DNA from: Kribbella albertanoniae
GTDB lineage: Bacteria > Actinomycetota > Actinomycetes > Propionibacteriales > Kribbellaceae
Length of the DNA: 64,000 nucleotides
Reading direction: 5' to 3'
NCBI RefSeq assembly: GCF_004348455.1
Contig: NZ_SMKA01000001.1
Span: 124,001-188,000, forward strand
Shown here: positions 58,832 to 64,000 of the stretch, piece after piece
Layout: each line of letters begins with the position of its first letter
Position numbering within the stretch: the stretch's first letter is position 1
Program-made: the position numbers and the translations under genes
The notes under the pieces: generated by a model
Told to the model about the DNA's origin: nothing
Database searches by the model: none
The model's input: the letters and a program-made list of their open reading frames with translations, nothing else

Positions 58832-60658
58832 TCAGCAGGTGGGTTGCCAGGAGTTGCAGGTGAGGGTGGTTTTGAAGGTGGTGGCTGAGTCGTTCTGGTA
58901 GGGGACCTGGCCGGTGAGCAGGTTCTGGACTGTGGTGCTGGTGAAAGTGCCTGTGCCGGTAACTCCCGATCTGATCAGGATTCCCTGCTTGGCCGGGCGG
59001 TCGATGGTGTTGCTGGTCAGGGTGACGTTGTTGCGGGTGAGATCGACGTACAGGCCGGCTCGGAGGGAGCCGCGGATGACGTTGTTGCTCAGCGTTGCGG
59101 TCGTGAAGGCCGTCGGGAACAGGGAGGTTGGTGACGGGGAGGCGATGCGCACGCCGTACCGGGTGCCGTTCCAGCCACCGCCGCCGATGAGCAGGTTGCC
59201 GCTGACGGTTGCCGACTCCAACGGGTGGCCGGTGTCCCCGAAGACGGAGACGTCCAGGGCGTTGTTCGAGGCGACGCTGTTGACGAGGTTGTCCTTCACC
59301 TCGATGTTCCGGCCGCCGGCGATCCGGATGCCGTTCGCCCACCAGGGGGCGATGGCGGTGTTGTTCAGGATCTTCGTACCGACCAGCTGGCCGTTGGTAC
59401 CGGCCGCGCCGGCGTCGGAGTACGTCGCGAACGAGTCGTCGCCGGTGCCCCGGGCGAAGTTGTTCCGGATGGTGATGTTGTAGCCGAGCTTGTCCGGATG
59501 TGCGGTGTTGCCGTTGTTCGCGTTGAAGCCGTCACCGTAGCTGTCTGCGGTACGGCTGTTCTGAATCGTGCCGTTGCTGCCGGACAGCCAGTTGGCGTCG
59601 ATGTGCCGGGTCCAGATCCGGTCGATCTGCCAACCGCCGGCGCCGCTGGCGTTGACTCCGTAATCGGACCCGCCGGCTCCGCCGATTCCCCGCCAGATGG
59701 CATTTGCATCGATCTGGAGGTCCGACAAGTTCGTGCCCGAGCCCACGAGGATCTGGGACCGCCACTGCGCCGGGAGGGGAACCCTGCGGTAGATGGTGGT
59801 GTGCCACATCCCCGCGCCCTTCACCGTCACGCCGGTGAGGTTCAGCGGGGTGGACGCGGCGCTGTTCGTCAGGTACTTGCCGCGCGGGATCCACACCGAC
59901 TTGCCCTGCGTCCGGGCGGCATTCACGGTGTTCTGGATGGCGACCGTCGAATCGTTCCCGAAGTTGGGATCAGCGCCGTAGCTGACGACCGACAGTGAGT
60001 TCGCCGGCTGGGCCAGTGGGGCACCGACGTTCTCCAGGTCGACGGAATCGACGTCGTACACCGCTGCTGTGTTGGCGGCGTCCTTCTGGAGCTTGATGGT
60101 GCTGCCGGGGGCGATCGGAGCGCCGGTGACCCAGACGGGGAACTCGTTGTAGAAGCGGTACGGCATTCCACCGGCGTGGGGGTCGTCCGGATTCGTGGTC
60201 GCGTTGCGATAGTTCCAGGCCTGGGCGGAGCTCAAGGTGAGCGCCTGCCGGAACGCGCCATCGACGTACAGGTTGAGGGTCGCGGTGATGCCGCCGCCGG
60301 CCGGTGCGTCCGGGATCGACGCGCGGACCACGAGCGTGTTGGCGGTCTTGCCTGTGGCGTTCGTGATCGTCACCGAATCACCGGTGTTCTTCAGTTCGAC
60401 GAGTGCGTAACCCGATGCTTCCAGCTCCAGGGTGGCCACGGTGGGGACGGCCGCTCCCGGGCTGATGGAGCGTTTGCGGGCGGCGCCGCCAAGGGTTCCG
60501 GCTTCGGCTTCCACCACGACGAACGGTGTTGCGGCACCAGCTGTGACGGCTGCTGTGGCACCAGCCGCCGGGCGGGCTTCGGTGCCGAGAGCCAGTGAGA
60601 TGCCGCCGGCAGCAAGCAGAGTCAGGCAGCAGAGTCCGGACAGTGTCCTTCGGTTCAT
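58832..60658 (-). CDS. secreted parallel beta-helix protein, possible polysaccharide hydrolase or lyase, 608 aa
   Basis: The ATG at 60658 (GAGG upstream) begins a signal peptide (RTLSGLCCLTLLAAGGISLA). Residues about 45-215 fit a CBM35/CBM6-like beta-sandwich (VVVEAEAGTLGGAA, YALVELKNTGDSV, LNLYVDGAF). From about 220 the protein is a right-handed beta-helix: VSYGADPNFGNDSTVAIQNT is the classical entry motif of pectate-lyase-3/GH87-like proteins, followed by repeated N-N/N-T turns (ITIRNNFARG, VSGNLLIGG, LSNNVIRG, LTSNTIDR). The modular order resembles alpha-1,3-glucanases (GH87), but I cannot confirm catalytic aspartates, so the substrate is open. Confidence 0.8.
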   Translation of the reverse strand: MNRRTLSGLCCLTLLAAGGISLALGTEARPAAGATAAVTAGAATPFVVVEAEAGTLGGAARKRSISPGAAVPTVATLELEASGYALVELKNTGDSVTITNATGKTANTLVVRASIPDAPAGGGITATLNLYVDGAFRQALTLSSAQAWNYRNATTNPDDPHAGGMPYRFYNEFPVWVTGAPIAPGSTIKLQKDAANTAAVYDVDSVDLENVGAPLAQPANSLSVVSYGADPNFGNDSTVAIQNTVNAARTQGKSVWIPRGKYLTNSAASTPLNLTGVTVKGAGMWHTTIYRRVPLPAQWRSQILVGSGTNLSDLQIDANAIWRGIGGAGGSDYGVNASGAGGWQIDRIWTRHIDANWLSGSNGTIQNSRTADSYGDGFNANNGNTAHPDKLGYNITIRNNFARGTGDDSFATYSDAGAAGTNGQLVGTKILNNTAIAPWWANGIRIAGGRNIEVKDNLVNSVASNNALDVSVFGDTGHPLESATVSGNLLIGGGGWNGTRYGVRIASPSPTSLFPTAFTTATLSNNVIRGSLRAGLYVDLTRNNVTLTSNTIDRPAKQGILIRSGVTGTGTFTSTTVQNLLTGQVPYQNDSATTFKTTLTCNSWQPTC

Positions 60659-60745
60659 GAGTGTCAACCTCTTGGGGGCGGTCGGGTGACAGGGGCGGAG
60701 GACTGAACAATAGCTTGCCTGGGTTAAGAAAGTCCGGGATCCGTG

Positions 60746-61552
60746 CTAGCTGAAGGCCGGTGCGTTGCGGGTGGCCCAATCGGTGAAGGTGCGGGCGGGG
60801 CGACCTAGTAGGCGTTCGATGTCGAGGGTTGGGGTTTGTTCTTCGGGCGTGGGGGTGCCGAGGACGCCGAGGGTGGCTTCTACGACGGGGGCCGGCATGT
60901 AAGTGAGCATTCGGATTTCGGCTTCCTGGGGTGTCAGTTCGACGAACTGCACGGGCTCGCCGACGGCGTCCGCGATGGCGGCGGCCATCAGCCTCGGGCC
61001 GATCGGCTGAGGGCCGGTCAGGGTGTAGATGTTGCTGCTGTGGTTGGGGTCTCGGAGAGCCAGTGCCGCGACGTCCGCGATGTCGGCTGGGTCGACGGCC
61101 GGGAGCAGGACATCGCCGTACGGCGCCTCCAGCACGCGGCGGGTTCGTATCGACTCGGCCCATTGGAAGGCGTTCGAGTTGAAGTTGCCGGGTCGCAGGA
61201 TCGTCCAATCCAGGCCAGATCCAGTGAGGGCGTCCTCCAGGATCGACGGGTGGCGCCCGGTGCCCACGCCTTGCGAGGACAGCAGTACGACGCGCTGTAC
61301 GCCGGCCGCCCGTACGACGTCCACGACGGCACCGAAATCGCCGTCGGCGAGGAAGTCGGGCGGGGTCATCAGGAAGGCCGCCTCTGCTCCCTCTAGTGCG
61401 GGCTTCAGGCTTTCCGGCCGGGACATGTCGGCGGCGAACGACTGCGGCCCCGCCGCTCGTCGGGACACTGCCGTCACCTGCTCGCCGGCCGCTGCCAGCG
61501 ACTCGATGAGAGGTCGTCCGACGTTCCCCGTTGCACCAGTTACCACGATCAT
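60746..61552 (-). CDS. NmrA-like NAD(P)-binding oxidoreductase, 268 aa
   Basis: A short-chain atypical reductase or NmrA-type Rossmann protein. The ATG at 61552 follows GAGGAGCG. The cofactor loop is VTGATGNVGRPLIESL (TGATGxVG, residues 4-19). ILRPGNFNSNAF is the typical substrate-side segment, and no YxxxK catalytic pair is obvious, as in NmrA/quinone oxidoreductase-like members. It is divergent from an HxlR regulator 91 bases away, the classical arrangement in which an HxlR protein controls an NmrA-type enzyme in response to electrophiles or redox stress. Confidence 0.85.
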   Translation of the reverse strand: MIVVTGATGNVGRPLIESLAAAGEQVTAVSRRAAGPQSFAADMSRPESLKPALEGAEAAFLMTPPDFLADGDFGAVVDVVRAAGVQRVVLLSSQGVGTGRHPSILEDALTGSGLDWTILRPGNFNSNAFQWAESIRTRRVLEAPYGDVLLPAVDPADIADVAALALRDPNHSSNIYTLTGPQPIGPRLMAAAIADAVGEPVQFVELTPQEAEIRMLTYMPAPVVEATLGVLGTPTPEEQTPTLDIERLLGRPARTFTDWATRNAPAFS

Positions 61553-61604
61553 TGTGCGCTCCTCGTTTGCTTGACTGGTGAGGACGCTACTGGTGCTGAG
61601 ATAG

Positions 61605-61614
61605 TAGGTACCTA
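61605..61614. promoter_or_regulatory. palindrome in the divergent NmrA/HxlR intergenic region
   Basis: TAGGTACCTA is a perfect 10-bp palindrome centred between the two divergent genes, with GTAC repeated again 11 bases on (AAAGTACTGG). Candidate HxlR operator. Confidence 0.5.
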
Positions 61615-61643
61615 GAGGAAAGTACTGGCGAAATGGGGTTGAT

Positions 61644-62021
61644 GTGATCGACAGCACAGATCCGGTGCAGGCCTGTCCGATCGCGCCGGTGATCGACGTG
61701 GTGTTCAGTCGATGGACCACGCCGATCCTGTGGACACTCAACGAGTTCGGCAAGCATCGCTTCGTCGAGCTCGAGCGGCGGATCGGCGTGATCACGGCGA
61801 AGGTGCTGACGCAGCGGCTGCGTCAACTGGAGCGGGACGGGTTGGTGGTCCGGACGTACTACCCGGAGGTGCCGCCGCGCGTCGAGTACGAGATCAGCGA
61901 CCTCGGCCGGAGTCTTGCGCCGCTGTTCCAGTCACTGGCCGAGTGGTCGCCCAATCTGGACAAGGTCGCGGAAGCTCGCGAGCACTATGACACCCACGAG
62001 CCGGCCCATCGCCGGCCCTGA
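61644..62021 (+). CDS. HxlR-family winged-helix transcriptional regulator, 125 aa
   Basis: A single winged HTH domain of the HxlR/DUF24 family. The hallmark CPI near the start (ACPIAPVIDVVFSRWTTPILW) contains the redox-sensitive cysteine, C11, used by several members. FVELERRIGVITAKVLTQRLRQLERDGLVVR is the recognition part and YEISDLGRSL the wing. The GTG start at 61644 follows ATGGGGTT. It probably controls the divergent NmrA-like gene and itself. Confidence 0.88.
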   Translation: MIDSTDPVQACPIAPVIDVVFSRWTTPILWTLNEFGKHRFVELERRIGVITAKVLTQRLRQLERDGLVVRTYYPEVPPRVEYEISDLGRSLAPLFQSLAEWSPNLDKVAEAREHYDTHEPAHRRP

Positions 62022-62026
62022 ACGGT

Positions 62027-62884
62027 TCAGGTGACGCGGTCGAGGAAGTCTCGGACCAGCGGGACAACTTGGTCGAGGTGGCTCTCCAAAAGCCAGTGAC
62101 CGCCGCCATCCAGTAGGTGTAGCTCGGCTTTGGGTAGGTCGGCCAGGTAGGCGCGTGCTGACTCAGCCGGCATGTAGCCGTCTTCCGGACCCCAGACGAT
62201 GAGGGTCGGTGGCTGGTGCTCGCGGAGATAGGCCTGGTACTCCGGGTAGCGGCCGACGCTCGACAGGATCTCCAGGAAGAAGCCGACCATGATGTCCTGG
62301 TGCGGTTCCATCAGCGGCCACGACAGTTGCCACAGGTCGGGGCTGATCCGCTCGGCCGTTTCCGGCGGGACCTCGCCGAGTACCTCTTCACGCAGGCCCT
62401 CGGCGCTGACCGCCTTCGCCAGTTCGGTACGGCGTTCGTCGGTCGGCTCGGCCCAGTATTCCTTCAGGGGCTCGTATTTCGGGCCGAGTGTTTCCTCGTA
62501 GGCATCGCCGTTCTGAATGATCAACGCCGTGATCCGGTCCGGATCCTTCAGCGCCAACTGGAAGCCGACCTGCGAGCCGTAGTCGAACAGGTACAGGGCG
62601 AACCGGTCCACGTTCAGCTCGGCCAGGAAGGCATGCAGCAGCGACGCATAGCCGGGGAAGCTGTAGTCGAAGTCGTCCGGGGCTTCGCTGTACCCGAAGC
62701 CGGGGAAGTCCGGCGCGATCACGCGCCAGCGATCCGCGAGAGCGGGCATCAAAGCCCGGTACTGGAACGACGATGACGGATACCCGTGCGGCAGCAACAG
62801 CACGGGTGCATCCGGGGGTCCGGCTTCCCGGTAGAAGACACGGACCCCGTCGATCTCAACAGTTCGGTACGCCACAGTCGGCAA
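62027..62884 (-). CDS. alpha/beta hydrolase (epoxide hydrolase/dehalogenase-like), 285 aa
   Basis: An alpha/beta-hydrolase fold enzyme. LLLPHGYPSSSFQY carries the oxyanion HG motif; LFDYGSQVGFQLAL places Asp at the nucleophile elbow, in place of the usual Ser, pointing to the epoxide hydrolase/haloalkane dehalogenase branch. LIVWGPEDGYMP provides the acid and LDGGGHWLLES the catalytic His. The start is TTG at 62884 (GGGAG six bases upstream); a GTG follows nine bases later. It ends convergently with the HxlR gene, five bases away. The substrate is not evident. Confidence 0.83.
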   Translation of the reverse strand: MPTVAYRTVEIDGVRVFYREAGPPDAPVLLLPHGYPSSSFQYRALMPALADRWRVIAPDFPGFGYSEAPDDFDYSFPGYASLLHAFLAELNVDRFALYLFDYGSQVGFQLALKDPDRITALIIQNGDAYEETLGPKYEPLKEYWAEPTDERRTELAKAVSAEGLREEVLGEVPPETAERISPDLWQLSWPLMEPHQDIMVGFFLEILSSVGRYPEYQAYLREHQPPTLIVWGPEDGYMPAESARAYLADLPKAELHLLDGGGHWLLESHLDQVVPLVRDFLDRVT

Positions 62885-62962
62885 GGGCTACTCCCTTCCT
62901 CACCCCTGCGGCGTACCCAATATCTCTGTTCTTGAACGGAGTGCTTCGCCGTACGGCGAAGG

Positions 62963-63982
62963 TCAGACCTGGCCGGCCTTTTCGAGCGCTGCGCAGCAGG
63001 TGTTCACCAGCAGGCGGGTGACCGTGTAGGGGTCGATGTTGGCGTTGGGGCGCCGGTCCTCGATGTAGCCCTTCTTGTCGACCTCGACCTGCCACGGGAT
63101 GCGGACCGAGGCGCCGCGGTCGGAAACGCCGTAGCTGTAGACGTCGTGCGGGGCGGTCTCGTGGGCACCGGTCAGGCGCTCCTCGATGCCGTGGCCGTAG
63201 CCGGCGATGTGCTCGTCGACCTTGCCCGGCGCGCCGAGGGACTCGCAGGCGGTGACGATTGCGTCGTACCCCTCACGCATCGCCTTGGTGGAGAAGTTGG
63301 TGTGCGCACCGGCGCCGTTCCAGTCACCCTTGGCCGGCTTGGCGTCCAAGGTCGCGGCGACGTCGAACTCCTCGGCGATGCGGTAGAGCAGCCAGCGCGC
63401 GATCCACAGGTGGTCGGCGACGTCGACCGGACCGGCCGGGCCGATCTGGAACTCCCACTGACCGGGCATGACCTCGGCGTTGATTCCGGAGATCGCCAGG
63501 CCGGCCTCGATGCAGGCGTCCAGGTGCTTCTCGACGATCTCGCGGCCGAAGACCTCGTCAGCGCCGACGCCGCAGTAGTACGGGCCCTGCGGAGCGGGGA
63601 AACCGACGGCCGGGAAGCCGAGCGGACGGCCCTCCTGGAAGAAGGTGTACTCCTGCTCGATACCGAACCAGGAATCCTGGTCGGCGTACTGGGCAGCGAT
63701 CGGCAGCAGCGGGGCGCGGTGGTTGGACGGGTGCGGAGTGCCGTCGACGAGGTAGACCTCGCACAGCACCAGCTTGTGGTCGCCGCCGCGGATCGGGTCG
63801 GGGCAGGAGAAGACGGGCTTGAGCACACAGTCCGAGTTGTCACCGGGTGCCTGGTTGGTGCTCGAACCGTCGAATCCCCAGTCCGGCAGCTCGGCGCCGT
63901 CAGCAAGAATCTTGGTCTTGGAGCGGAGCCGCGCACTCGGCTCGGTACCGTCGATCCAGATGTACTCGGCCTTGTAACTCAA
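62963..63982 (-). CDS. glnII: glutamine synthetase type II (eukaryote-like), 339 aa
   Basis: Makes glutamine from glutamate and ammonia with ATP. GSII signatures are throughout: YIWIDGTEPSARLRSKTK at the N-terminus, LPDWGFDGSSTNQAPGDNSD, GIEQEYTFF with the metal-binding glutamates, GINAEVMPGQWEFQIG, KGDWNGAGAHTNFSTKAMRE and YGVSDRGASVRIP near the C-terminus. The length is typical for GSII (about 340, against about 470 for GSI), and the GSI adenylylation loop is absent. Actinobacteria often carry GSII next to GSI. The gene is complete, with its start near the right edge of the window. Confidence 0.95.
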   Translation of the reverse strand: MSYKAEYIWIDGTEPSARLRSKTKILADGAELPDWGFDGSSTNQAPGDNSDCVLKPVFSCPDPIRGGDHKLVLCEVYLVDGTPHPSNHRAPLLPIAAQYADQDSWFGIEQEYTFFQEGRPLGFPAVGFPAPQGPYYCGVGADEVFGREIVEKHLDACIEAGLAISGINAEVMPGQWEFQIGPAGPVDVADHLWIARWLLYRIAEEFDVAATLDAKPAKGDWNGAGAHTNFSTKAMREGYDAIVTACESLGAPGKVDEHIAGYGHGIEERLTGAHETAPHDVYSYGVSDRGASVRIPWQVEVDKKGYIEDRRPNANIDPYTVTRLLVNTCCAALEKAGQV

Positions 63983-64000
63983 CCCACTGTCCCTTCGTCG

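Noticed and set aside
1-64000. CRISPR arrays, rRNA genes and complete insertion sequences
   Set aside because: I saw no regularly spaced repeats, no rRNA-like sequence and no transposase genes in the window.

Overview
The window is high-GC actinobacterial DNA with many GTG starts, overlapping ATGA/GTGA gene junctions and strong G-rich ribosome binding sites. The right-hand chromosomal genes (secreted PKD/discoidin and beta-helix proteins, a type II glutamine synthetase) suggest a soil actinobacterium. Kribbella or a related Propionibacteriales genus is my guess, and nothing in the window settles it.

Positions 1 to about 49.9 kb are most of a large integrative and conjugative element. Its right end is defined by an XRE-type repressor, a small excisionase, a tyrosine integrase and, at 49878-49914, a 3' half of a tRNA gene that looks like the attachment core. 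Its left end is outside the window. The left arm (about 0.9-19.5 kb, + strand) carries a probable primase of the archaeo-eukaryotic (NrS-1-like) type, a MoxR/VWA pair, a double-AAA Clp-like ATPase, a UvrD/Rep-like helicase, another AAA ATPase, a membrane-anchored HNH nuclease and many small unknown proteins. Perfect hairpins separate many of these genes.

The right arm (19.7-47.2 kb, - strand) has four operons. Operon D (47.2 to 37.6 kb) encodes a pilin-like protein, several one-pass membrane proteins, a membrane-anchored lysozyme/CHAP hydrolase and a relaxase. Operon C encodes a small unknown protein and a second double-AAA Clp-like ATPase. Operon B encodes a tail-anchored coiled-coil protein and a VirD4-like coupling protein. 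Operon A encodes an 1852-residue protein that carries, in one chain, the RNA polymerase beta active-site region (GDK/HGNKGV) followed by the beta' catalytic loop (DFDGD), bridge helix and probable trigger loop. It is followed by a 570-residue unknown, a small unknown, an HU-like protein and a caspase-like protease.

The most interesting observation is that each of the four - strand operons, and the integrase gene, is preceded by the same AT-rich motif (sense consensus TATTARATGATCATT), always in the same orientation relative to the gene. Either this is the operator of the element's repressor or it is a promoter class read by the element's own fused RNA polymerase.

Right of the attachment core is an accessory segment with a TOTE-type primase-helicase (50.1-52.5 kb), an AbiEi/AbiEii toxin-antitoxin pair (52.9-54.6 kb) and a decayed integrase tail near 54.66 kb. 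From 55 kb the DNA looks like ordinary chromosome: secreted carbohydrate/cell-wall proteins, an NmrA-like oxidoreductase divergent from an HxlR regulator, an alpha/beta hydrolase and glnII.
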